Shown here in pieces: positions 19,823-30,439 of a stretch of DNA of 64,000 nt. Position 1 is the stretch's first letter, and each line of letters begins with the position of its first letter. The position numbers and the translations under genes were made by a program. The notes beneath the pieces are model-generated. The model made no database searches. It worked only from the letters and a program-made list of their open reading frames with translations, and was not told where the DNA came from. This DNA comes from Gymnopus androsaceus JB14 (Eukaryota > Basidiomycota > Agaricomycetes > Agaricales > Omphalotaceae), in assembly GCA_009733575.1 (NCBI GenBank), contig ML769525.1:62001-126000 (forward strand), read 5' to 3'.

Positions 19823-22800
19823 ACGCGCCCTGATTCCTCGGTTCCTCCTGCAAGTAGAACACCTCCCTCTCCAACGCTGCATCTGTGTACATCCCCAAAA
19901 CATCCTTGAGCTCCTGGAACGGGAACGGGGCCAGTTCCTCCAATCTCACAAATGACACTACATCGTCTAGCCCTCGCTCTTTGCGTTCCTTGACGAGATC
20001 ATAGTAAATTTTGCCAGAGATTATAACGATGCGCTTGGCAGTACTCTCGTTCCCGATATGATCGCGTAGAACAGGCTTGAACGACGTCCCGGGTTCGAGA
20101 TCAGTGAGCGACGAGGCAGCAGCCTAGATCATAGTTAGCAAGGTCGAAAAGAAGATTCTTGGACGCGCTCACAGAAAGTCGCAAGAGCCCTTTAGGAGCC
20201 GCTACCACCAAAGGTTTCCGGTAGTTCCTCAGCATCTGTCGGCGGAGTAGATGGAAGTATTGTGCTGGGGTAGTCGGGAACACTACTTGCATATTGATGT
20301 TGACGGGTTCGACACCATCATACCTATCATTTGTGAGCTAAAAACACATTTATCAGTACTAGTTCAAAGGAAGGTTCAGCGCACACAAAAATTACAAACC
20401 TGAAGGAACCTCTCCAATCTCGACGAAGAATGTTCCGGACCAGCACCATCGAGACCATGAGGGAGAAGCATTACGAGTCCACTTTGCTTCAGCCATTTCG
20501 CTGTAACGTAAAACGAGTCAATTTCAAGGACAATCAGAAATCGCTGTTAAACCACTCACTCTCCGACGAGCTGACGAAGGTGTCGATAATGATCTACGGA
20601 CGATGGATGATGAATGACGTCGTCCAATGAAGCAAATGCCTACATACTTGAGCGCCATTGAAAAAGTCACCAAACTGAGCTTCCCAAATCGGCAATAACG
20701 TCGGCCTCTCCCAGCTCGCACCATATTCGAACCCAAGGACTGCCATCTCGCTCAAAGAGCCTAGCCAGATGTGCTTAGTCAGTCCGACATCTCCTACAGC
20801 GAATTAAGCTCACTATTAGCCAGTTCGATCTTTCCCTCTCCATCCAACATATCGTTCAACGGAACCACCGTCCGTTCATCCTTCTGATCGACCTAACATC
20901 GCATGACGTTGACTAAACGTTCCCCGTCCGACATCCTGACCCGATATCCGTACATCATTACCTTCCAATAACAAAGTCCCGAAAGCCATAGCCTGGATAA
21001 AGCCATTCAACTACCACATTCTCCGAAGCTCAGCATAAACATACCTCAGCACTAGCCCAATCCACCCCCTTCCCACTCTCCAAACTCGTCAATCTCGCCT
21101 TCACATGTCTCTGCAACTTTGGATGAATCTCGAAACCCTCGGGCACACGTACACTCGCTTTCCCTACTCTCTCCAGCACATCCTTGTCCACACCAGTATC
21201 CGGGTTCCTAACCGCCGCTTCACTCGTCGGCCAGACTACACCCGACCACTGAGCTTCAAGCATAGGATGCTTTTTGCGGAACATACGTCGGGACCTTGGT
21301 GAGTGATGCATCAAGCTGAGAACGGTATTGCGTTCGGACGGCGTTGATATCTTCGATAGTGAGTGTTTCGTCGGCCTATCATGGTGTTATACCAAAAAAG
21401 AAAACCCAGACGAGCAAAAGAACATACGATGAGCTTTTCTTCATACATCTGAGGCACAGACCTGCGGGCGGAGATCTTTTCGTACATGAGAGGACTTGTA
21501 AGGCTAGGTAAATCAAGTTCGTTATGTCTGATGGGTTGTTAGCGTAAGCCATCCACGGAAAGGATTTAGTTAACCGTACCCCCTACGAGAAGTCGTCAGT
21601 TAAACATGGCGCAAAGAGCAGCAGGAAATATTCACTCACCAACGTCGATAAACCAAAAGATCAACAATAATATCCTAATGTTCATACTGCATCAGATTCT
21701 TCAATCCCAAGTACGACATCAACAAACCTTGCGGAAATACTGGCGGTATTTGAAAGCAATATCCATAGCCTTGACGACATCTAAGAAAACTCAGAATTGG
21801 TGGGCTATAGATGCACTGCAGAATGCAAAGACTGACCTTCAGGATGATCTCCATTGACATGAAGAATAGGCGCATTGATCATTTTTCCTATATCCGAACA
21901 ATACAAAGACGACCGTGCTTGCGACGCGGGCGTCGTGTAGCCAATACTAGGTTGAGTCAGTTAACGCGACCTCTGTGGACGACATCCAATTCGCAGCTTA
22001 CTTGTTGCTGTAGAAGAAGGATTATTTTATGACACGAATAGAAAATAGTGCCGATACATACTCAACGACCAGATGAACTGTTCCTCCACTAGTAAAATGA
22101 GGCAGGTTGCTCAATCCGAGCGATTCCATGACGACCCCTTGTCCACTAAAACTTGCATCCCCATGTAGTTGCACACACATAACCTTGTCTCCGAGTTGAC
22201 AATCATCCGGGTGTGTCTTGAGGAGGGAGTACTGCTTGGCGCGAGTCTTCCCTAAAGCTACGGCATTAACAGCCTCTGAGAAAGGATGAGAACATGGTGT
22301 AATGTTATGCATGTAAACGTACCAAGATGTGACGGATTCGGGAGTAAAGACACCTTTGTAGGCTCTTTCGCGCCGTCATATTCAAGGTAGGCAGAGGATA
22401 CTAAATGACTGATTACATCGCCTTCTACTCCAAGTTCCTCTGGATGCTCAAATCCTCCGCGGATCTTGTGGAACAGCGCAGTGGGCGAATACTGTAAGAG
22501 CTGAGGATCCGTTAGAAAGTTCAGACGTCCGCGGTGAGGCATGCCAACGATAATATGGGATACAGAGCCTATGATTCCGTTAGTAAAAAGTCCTTGTAAA
22601 CACTGCCTTGACTAACCTCGAGCAGCCGAAGAGAAGAGCGAGTCTAAAGCTGGAAGCATAGATTCTCCACCTTCCAACGCGTACTATAGAGAGTAAGTTG
22701 AGCAAAAGGAGCGTTCCGACCGAAATATCCAGAACTAACGCGTTTGAGATTGGGAAACTTGAGCTGAAGGAAGTTGTCGAAAACTTCACTGCGAGCAAGT

Positions 22801-23426
22801 AGTCCATGAATTCGCTGTTTGAGCTGCTTGTCGACAGCTAGAGGCATGGTATTGGATTCAAGGAGGTGAGAAAACCAAAGACGTTCTGTTTTGGATTGCG
22901 AATGCATATACTATAACACGTAGATTAGAACAAGTTCTCTTGTGAATCACAATGCGCACCTCATAAGCAATTCTTCCGACATAAATGTCGCGTAGGTGTC
23001 TGGTGATCTCGTCCAAAGTCCACCATTCTTCGGCATCGTTTCGCTGGTCCTCGACCTTTGGATTCGTCCAAACGATTCCATTCACGTTGTATCGCTTATT
23101 CCCGTCTTTCAGACCGTATCGACTCGGGTCCAGTGCTGCAACTTCAGAATCCCTAGGGATTAGGTCAAGGGGATCTATTCGAGCCGCTCGATGACCGTGA
23201 GTACGGACAGAGTCGACATAACGCAGCAAAGCAGCATTATGGTGCCGGTTCTCTAACTGAGCTTCGTTGTCTAGAAAGGAATAAGTATGGGGATTCGTGA
23301 ATTATAACGAATTTACTTGCAATCTGGAAATGCAAAAGACGGCGGCTTTCTGAATCCGAAGGACTCGTCGTGATAAGCCCTTCGCAGGACGGAAACGAAA
23401 GGCTTCTTCAAAGTACTTTGCAGCAT
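19656..23426 (-). CDS. DHTKD1: 2-oxoadipate dehydrogenase E1 (DHTKD1-like), mitochondrial
   Basis: Thiamine-diphosphate-dependent E1 of the 2-oxoglutarate dehydrogenase family. The match is closest to DHTKD1, which decarboxylates 2-oxoadipate in lysine/tryptophan catabolism in mitochondria ([17 protein letters not shown] and [13 protein letters not shown] motifs). The start at 23424-23426 gives a basic, Ser/Arg-rich presequence ([18 protein letters not shown]). In order, the gene encodes [101 protein letters not shown] and the C-terminal E..NQGAW region; the stop is at 19656-19658. Many introns of 50-57 bp are present, including a GC-AG first intron and 3-nt and 6-nt microexons (separate entries). 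Two one-base shifts (about 20893 and 21265) break the frame unless they are sequence errors. It is divergent from the CAX gene at 23883. Confidence 0.85.
21580..21582 (-). other. predicted 3-nt microexon (GGG) in DHTKD1-like gene
   Basis: Upstream exon ends VYRRW with two bases of the Trp codon (TG|). The downstream exon starts A CAT AAC GAA. Joining them directly creates TGA. A GGG exon flanked by ...CGTAG and GTACGG supplies the missing bases and restores W-G-H-N-E, the family consensus. The flanking introns would be 21583-21639 (57 bp) and 21528-21579 (52 bp). Confidence 0.7.
22002..22007 (-). other. predicted 6-nt microexon (CAACAA) in DHTKD1-like gene
   Basis: It lies between the exon ending HLVV plus GA and the exon starting T ATT GGC TAC. 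The hexamer is bounded by CTACAG and GTAAGC. It yields VV-D-N-N-I-GY, which has the length of the family motif V-N-N-Q-I/L-GY. The introns would be 22008-22061 (54 bp) and 21947-22001 (55 bp). Confidence 0.6.
23271..23320 (-). other. predicted GC-AG intron 1 in DHTKD1-like gene
   Basis: Donor GCAAGT, acceptor CTAG, 50 bp. It joins ...FAFPD to [12 protein letters not shown] in frame. The overlapping GT two bases downstream would leave the exon out of phase. Confidence 0.55.
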
Positions 23427-23882
23427 TTCAAAAGTTCAATCATGGGCGTTCGAAGCCAAGTTCGAATTCGGACCTCGGATCGACACGTGCGCTTAAACTC
23501 TCAAACTACACGTCAAGCTGCAGGATCTCTAGTTTATTCTCTTTGAGGCTCCTGGACCTTCCAAGACTGTCACCTGTACCTTGACCGTATCATGAACTGC
23601 TCACTCACGTTCAGGCGCAATCTTGATACCGCCGAGCCCCCGTTTTGGCCTTTGCTGTACACTATACAACATTGTAATTTACTATATCTTTCAAACTTCA
23701 TGGAAACCGTGCGGCAAGTCACAGTACTAAGTCTTGGAAGCTTGGCTGCCGATCCGTGCTGGATCCGTGCATCCAGGCATCCATCCATATAAGTATAGGT
23801 TCTTCTGTCAAACTGCCCCCATTTATTCGTCCAGTAGGCTGCAGCATTGACCGTTGCAACGACTACTGACTCCACAACAACA
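23427..23882. promoter_or_regulatory. shared bidirectional promoter, DHTKD1-like / CAX
   Basis: 456 bp separate the two divergent starts. A TATA-like CCATATAAGTATAGG lies at about 23785-23799, roughly 95 bp before the CAX ATG. The same spacing and similar TATA-like sequence recur before the other CAX starts (about 32983, 37629, 27480, 35361, 41741), so this element is conserved across the array. Confidence 0.5.
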
Positions 23883-26800
23883 ATGCCCGGCGTCACTACC
23901 GGCTCGCTCGATAAATCAGGAGAAGAGCTCAGGACGATCGCGAGGTTCGTAGAGGAAGCACTAGCCGTGTGCGAGCAACGAGCTCCCACTCTGCAATCGA
24001 TTTCGATGCTCAGGATGACGAACGTAGATCAGAGGAGGATATAGAAGAAGCAGTTGTTCGACCCAGCCCGAGCGCCCGGACCCCAAGCAGCTCCGATTGG
24101 TTCAAGGACCGATTTATGAGAAGAGGCAAGAGGAAAATTGGCACGATGGAAAGTTTGAGAGCTATCGTGACATCTTCTGGTTAGTGCACTACCTTCTCTT
24201 CTACATGCAGTCACAGACCTTTACATGTGTACAGGGCTTAACCTCCTTGTGGTTTTCATTCCTGTCTCGTGGGCTTTCCACTTTACCAATCACCAGAACC
24301 CGGATGATCCAACATCAGTCTGGCCATTTGAAGTCACATTCGCTAGTGAGTGCCTGAGCTGAATCCATTTCAAACCAAAGCTAACATATATCCGTTCAGT
24401 CTCCCTCCTTGCGCTGGTTCCTCTAGAGAAATCTCTGGAATACGGAGGTGACCAAATCAGCCTGTATTGCGGAAAAGAAATAGGTGATCTCATCATAGTT
24501 ACATTGAACAAGTACGCGTCTTCCCTTTCCTTTTTCCATTCACCCTAGTTCATCAAAGTCTTGCAGTGCGGTCGAAGCTACCCTCGCCATCATCCTTCTA
24601 GTAAAATGCGAGTGAGTTAAGAGCCAGTCCGTTTACCCTTTCATCCGCTTATCATGTTTTACAGACTACGTATACTTCAATCAACCATTATCGGCGTAAT
24701 TCTCCTTCACCTCCTACTTGTACCTGGTGTAGCATTCATAATTGGCGGAGCCAAATTGATCTACCAGTCATTAAACCAACACTCTGCCCAGTTGAACCAT
24801 ATTTTACTTCTAATGGGGTAAATAGACACGCTCTTCCCAGTTTCTCATACTTACCTTTGACTATTGTAGGGTACTCACACTCGTTCTGCCGACCGCATTA
24901 TACGCTACGCTACAAAATTCGAGCCAAACCGATACGGAAATTAGCAAGAAGCTACTCGATCTGAGTCACGTTTTGGTCATCGTACTTCTTGTCGTGTAAG
25001 TTTTATTTTATAATTACACAAACAAATATTGATATAAGCTTCAGCTATGCTTACTCTCGAGTGTTTTTATACAATCCTCCAGGCGGAAACAATGCCTTGC
25101 GCCCGCTCCCGGACGCCCCGATAGAGCTTATTGAAGAAGAGCGTAAACTCCTTGAGGAAGAACCAGAGGTCAATCAATGGGTGTGCATTGCGTTCCTATT
25201 GGCTACGATTGCAGTCATGGCTCCCACTGCAGAGTGGCTAGTCGACAGTGTCGATGTCTTTAACCTCGATACTCACATTCAACCAGAGTACTTAAGTCTT
25301 CCTGAATCCTTACCTACCATGGCTAATGCTCATTCATCTCCCTTCAGATTTTTCGGACTCATCATTCTACCTCTCGTGTCCTTCACCGCCGATGCACTCC
25401 TCGCAGTGGGGTACTTTATCCGGACTACCGTGCGGTACTGTCTGGGATCAAAACCTCCACCAACTCCAGTCGCCAAAGCGCGTTCCATCGACATATCAAT
25501 ACAGTTTAATCTATTTTGGCTACCGTTAATCATATTACTGGGATGGTGGACTAATCGGCCTATAACGCTACTCTTTGGTGGGTGTTCACTGTTCAGTCAT
25601 TTCGACTGTATTCCCGAGCTAAAATTGATTCTACATGCTTAGATGCATTCGAAGTGGCTATCCTCATCGGAGCGTGTTTCTCGTCACTAGGCTACTCGAT
25701 TCATTCAAAAAGTCTTGCAGTGCGGTCGAAGCTACCCTCGCCATCATCCTTCTAGTAAAATGCGAGTGAGTTAAGAGCCAGTCCGTTTACCTTTTCATCC
25801 ACTTAACATTTTTACAGACTACGTATACTTCAATCCACCATTATCGGCGTAATTCTCCTTCACCTCTTACTTGTACCTGGGTGTAGCATTCATAATTGGC
25901 GGAGCCAAATTGATCTACCAGTCATTAAACCAACACTCTGCCCAGTTGAACCATATTTTACTTCTAATGGGGTAATAGACACGCTCCTCCCACTTTCTCA
26001 TACTTACATTGGACCATCGTAGGGTACTCACACTCGTTCTACCGACCGCATTATACGCTACGCTACAAAATTCGAGCCAAACCGATACGGAAATTAGCAA
26101 GAAGCTACTCGACCTGAGTCACGTTTTGGTCATCGTACTTCTTGTCGTGTAAGTTTTATTTTACAATTACACAAACAAATATTAATATAAGCTTCAGATA
26201 TGCTTACTCTCGAGTGTTTTTATACAATCCTCCAGGCGGAAACAATGCCTTGCGCCCGCTCCCGGACGCCCCGATAGAGCTTATTGAAGAAGAGCGTAAA
26301 CTCCTTGAGGAAGAACCAGAGGTCAATCAATGGGTGTGCATTGCGTTCCTATTGGCTACGATTGCAGTCATGGCTCCACTGCAGAGTGGCTAGTCGACAG
26401 TGTCGATGTCTTTAACCTCGATACTCACATTCAACCAGAGTACTTAAGTCTTCCTGAATCCTTACCTACCATGGCTAATGCTCATTCATCTCCCTTCAGA
26501 TTTTTCGGACTCATCATTCTACCTCTCGTGTCCTTCACTGCCGATGCACTCCTCGCAGTGGGGTACTTTATCCGGACTACCGTGCGGTACTGTCTGGGAT
26601 CAAAACCTCCACCAACTCCAGTCGCCAAAGCGCGTTCCATCGACATATCGATACAGTTTAATCTATTTTGGCTACCGTTAATCATATTACTGGGATGGTG
26701 GACTAATCGGCCTATAACGCTACTCTTTGGTGGGTGTTCACTGTTCAGTGATTTCGACTGTATTCCCGAGCTAAATTGATTCTACATGCTTAGATGCATT

Positions 26801-27042
26801 CGAAGTGGCTATCCTCATCGGAGCGTGTTTTCTCGTCAACTTTGTAACTGCCGATGCAAAAACGAATTGGGCTGAAGGCGCTACGATGGTTTCGTTTTAT
26901 ATCATGATTGTAAGTCCATGCTTCCTGTATAGTAACTGAGCCTAAGTGTCCTATGCAGGCCATACTAACTGCCTGGTTCTATGTTGGCAATACCGCGATT
27001 ACCGACCTTCTTCAAGGGGGTAAATGTGTCGAATCTGGTTAA
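23883..27042 (+). pseudogene. CAX-family vacuolar cation/proton exchanger, type 1 copy A, internally duplicated
   Basis: Multi-exon CAX transporter. It has a polar N-terminus, FMRRGKRKIGTMESLRAIV, GLNLLVVFIPVSWAFHF, EYGGDQISLYCGKEIGDLI, the alpha-1 motif LNNAVEATLAIILL (spliced), LQSTIIGVILLHLLLVPG, and the C-terminal ADAKTNWAEGATMVS with stop at 27040-27042. The gene has a one-base shift in the N-terminal region (about 23915-23945). It also has an internal tandem duplication: exons from NAVEATL to IGACF (about 24550-25700) are repeated at about 25705-26850. The second unit has further single-base changes (extra G near 25879, missing C near 26370). As it stands it cannot give a normal exchanger. 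Confidence 0.75.
24550..26850 (+). repeat. 1.15-kb tandem duplication inside the CAX gene
   Basis: AGTCTTGCAG at 24557 recurs at 25711, an offset of 1154 bp, and both units run nearly identically through the large YAYSRVFLY exon to DAFEVAILIGACF. The junction lies at about 25687-25710, within the last but one exon. Confidence 0.85.
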
Positions 27043-27583
27043 GCCCAATATATTTATCCTATACTTCCTATATCCTATCCTATACTTGTACTTGTCCTAA
27101 AATCAAGACGGGGCGCTAAGAATTGAAAGTACGCCAAATTTCCATAATCATTGGTCAGCTCTTCAAGCGCCAAGGCTAGCGGAGTTGCACGGTTGTATTT
27201 CCACTGGCGCCCCAGGCATAAGCTCCGCGCAGCGGGCCCGCGGCAGCGTGGGGGCCTGGGGGGAACCCCAATCCTTCTCAATTCTTTGTTTGCAGTGGTC
27301 GAGTAACAGCCATTCTGATCCATAGGTCTCCACCCCGACTCATGCGCAAGCTTTGCAATTCTAATTGCTCCGACCTTGCCGACTTAACTGTATTCATTCA
27401 TTGAAATGACACTTTCAACTTGGAACCGAGCTCCAACATCTTGGCTGCCGTTCCGTGTATCAAGGTCATCTAGCCTCCCCTATAAGCGGTTTCCTGGCAT
27501 CAAAATGCCCCCCATTATTCACGGATACAGTGCAGCATCGTTTTGCTTGCGCCTACACACAGTAACGGCCTGACTTATCCAGG

Positions 27584-29685
27584 ATGTCCCATACCACCAA
27601 CTTGCACAACAGCGCATCGGAGAAGAGCCCGCGCGCCGGCCCGGGCGAGGTTCGTAGAGGAAACACTGACCTTTTGCGAGCACTGGGCTCCGACTCTGCA
27701 GAGGATATCAGAATTGATTTCGACACCGCAAGGGATATTCGACTGGCCATTCCCAATCAATCGGAACAGGACACAGAGGAAGGATGTCCTCGTGACTCTT
27801 CCAATCCACCCAGTGCACGACCCAGAACAAGTCCTCGGACGCCAAAGGACGGTTCCGATTGGCTCAGGGACCGATTTATGAGAAGAGGCAAGAGGAAGTT
27901 TGGGGTGGTGGAGAGTTTGAAAGCTATCGTCAAGTCTTCGTGTGAGTGTAATAATCTCTCTCCTACTTACAGTACTTATCGTGTAAAGCTTTGCATCACA
28001 GGGCTTAATCTCCTTTTCGTCTTTATTCCTATCTCGTGGGCTTTGCACTTTACCAACGACCAGAATAACTGGCCATTCCAAGTCATATTTCCTAGTGGGT
28101 ACCTTTGCTAAATCCATCCCCACCCCAGGCTTACTCGTATACTACCCATTGAGTCTCCCTCGTCGCATTGGTTCCTCTGGAGAAATCTCTCAAATATGGA
28201 GGTGACCAAATCAGCCTGTATTGCGGAAAAGAAATAGGTGATCTCATCATAGTCACATTGAACAAGTAAGCGTTTTCCCTTCTCCCTTATTCTATACCCT
28301 AGTTCATTGATGACTTGCAGTGCTGTCGAAGCTACTCTTGCCATCATCCTTCTAGTGAAATGCGAGTGAGTCAAGCCCATCCTTCATTTTGCATTCCCTT
28401 ATCATTTTCCATGTAGACTCCGTCTTCTACAATCCACCATTATCGGAGTAATTCTCCTTCATCTTCTACTGGTCCCTGGTGTAGCATTCATAATTGGCGG
28501 AGCCAAATTGATCTACCAGTCATTAAACCAACACTCTGCTCAACTTAATCATATTTTACTGCTAATGGGGTGAATAGACACGCTCAAGTTCCCAGTTTCT
28601 TATACTTACCTTTGGCGTTCATAGGGCATTCACGCTCGTTCTACCAACCGCATTATATGCTACACTGCAGAACGCTGACGCAATGAGTGACGACTCGATC
28701 CGCGAGGACCTACTCAAAGTCAGCCATGCTTTAGCCATCATACTCCTTATTGTGTGAGTCCCCTTCTTCTTTGCACCCCACATCCTTTCATTAATTCTCC
28801 CAGATACGCTTATTCTCGAGTGTTCTTATACGATCCTCCGGGAGATAACAACGCCTTCCGTGCACTCCCAGACGCTCCAACTGCGCTTCTCGAAGAAGAG
28901 CTTAAACTCTTTCATGGGGAGCCAGAAGTTAACCAATGGGTGTGCATTGGGTTCTTATTGGCTACAATTGGACTTATGGCGCCTTCTGCAGAATTTGTAT
29001 GACCTCTGTTTCTGTGCTCGAGCTAAATTTGCTTACTATGTTTAGCTAGTTGACAGTGTCGATATCGTTGAATCACATACTCAAGTTGGATTACAGTAAG
29101 TCTTGCTAGCTCTAGAGTCTTCCTTACTTACGGTGACATACATACCTCGCTTCAGATATTTTGGCCTCATTGTTCTACCTCTTTCGTCTTATGCCGCCGA
29201 TGCAATTCTTGCGGCAGGATACTTTATTCGCACCACCCTGCGGTATTTTATAGGATGGAAATCTCCACCAACTCGAGTCGCTAAAGCGCGTTCCATCGAG
29301 GCGTCAATACAATTTAATCTGTTTTGGTTACCGTTAATCATATTATTGGGATGGTGGACTAATCGGCCTATAACGCTGCTCTTTGGTAGGTGCTCAGTGA
29401 TTTCGACTGTGGTCCCGAACTGAAGTTGAATCTACATGCTTAGATGCATTCGAAGTGACCATCCTCATCGGAGCGTGTTTTCTCGTCAACTTTGTAACTG
29501 CCGATGCAAAAACGAATTGGGCTGAAGGTGCTACGATGGTTTCATTCTATATTATGATTGTAAGTTTTTCATGTTCATGAAGGTCCCGCTACTGAGTCCA
29601 CTCAAATGTGTAGGCAATAACTGCCTGGTTTCATATTGGCAACGCATCGATTAATCAACTTCTTAACGCGGGTCAATGTTCATAA
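27584..29685 (+). CDS. CAX-family vacuolar cation/proton exchanger, type 2, apparently intact
   Basis: The ATG at 27584 follows a TATA-like TATAAG about 100 bp upstream. A polar, Ser/Pro-rich N-terminus (RPRTSPRTPKDGSDWLRDRF) precedes about ten hydrophobic segments. The first ion-binding repeat (alpha-1, LNNAVEATLAI) keeps the Asn and Glu. The second (alpha-2) reads LSSYAADAILAAGYF where CAX proteins have GNAAEH, so an Asp stands for the Glu and the Asn and His are lost. The signature ending SIQFNLFWLPLIILLGWW, AFEVTILIG and TNWAEGATMVSFYIMI matches the CAX C-terminus. All exon junctions I checked are in phase; the stop is at 29683-29685. It is predicted to exchange Ca2+ or another cation for protons at the vacuole. 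The altered alpha-2 makes specificity uncertain. Confidence 0.8.
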
Positions 29686-29775
29686 TCTGTTCAATAATAT
29701 CCCACCTTAATTGTTTATGATAAGTAAATGATAATACATTCTCATATCTAGTTAATTACGTTCTTCTCGTTGATT

Positions 29776-30250
29776 CTAATTCCCCTTCGCGAGGGCTTCG
29801 AAGTTGACTGCTTTCAACCCTAGCACTCTGGCAACTTTCATGAATCCACTCTCGTCCTCAAACTGCTTCAACATTTTACTGTCAGCTTTCAACTCGTCGA
29901 CATCCCAATGTGCCCACAAAAAACGACCATGCAACCAAGATGCTTCTGGAGATGCTGCCCACACGGAAAAGTCTGCAGGTAAAGCCACTACAGTGGGAAG
30001 CAAGTTATTAAAATAATGATTGAAAACAACATCAAGAGATGGAACATACTTTTATCCTAATTGCAGACACTCCGATCATAGTTCTTAGAAGCAAACTCAG
30101 AGTACTGCATCTCAGGATGGAACAAAACAATCTCAAGATCTTCAACTGGATGCTTGGTTGCAATATGGCCAAGCAATGCCATGAGTGCTACTTTGGATGT
30201 GTTGTAATGAATCATGGCTGCAGGTGAAGGGTGCAATCTCATTGGATGCC
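29776..30250 (-). pseudogene. short-chain dehydrogenase/reductase, C-terminal fragment
   Basis: Near-copy of the 3' half of the SDR gene at 43999-44981. It retains the active-site YNTSKVALMALLGHI, the HP..QYSEFASKNYDR segment and the C-terminal [19 protein letters not shown] with stop at 29776. The cofactor-binding N-terminal half is gone. Sequence beyond 30250 is unrelated. Confidence 0.75.
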
Positions 30251-30439
30251 AGTTTCTGATGAAGAAACACAGTCACAAGCAGAGCAAGTCTTTGGTGTTT
30301 GGCCTTGCCTTTGCCAGTCACTTTTGCAAGGGATTTTTACAATAAGCTGATCACATTATTAGATTAGATACTGCACCACTCTCCCTCACAAAACGTGAAT
30401 GAGAAGGAGTCTGCTCTATCTTCAATGTCCCTTTGAATA

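Noticed and set aside
19656..23426. Classical 2-oxoglutarate dehydrogenase E1 (KGD1/OGDH)
   Set aside because: Core segments ([27 protein letters not shown]) fit DHTKD1 more closely, and the gene is shorter. A tree would be needed to be certain.
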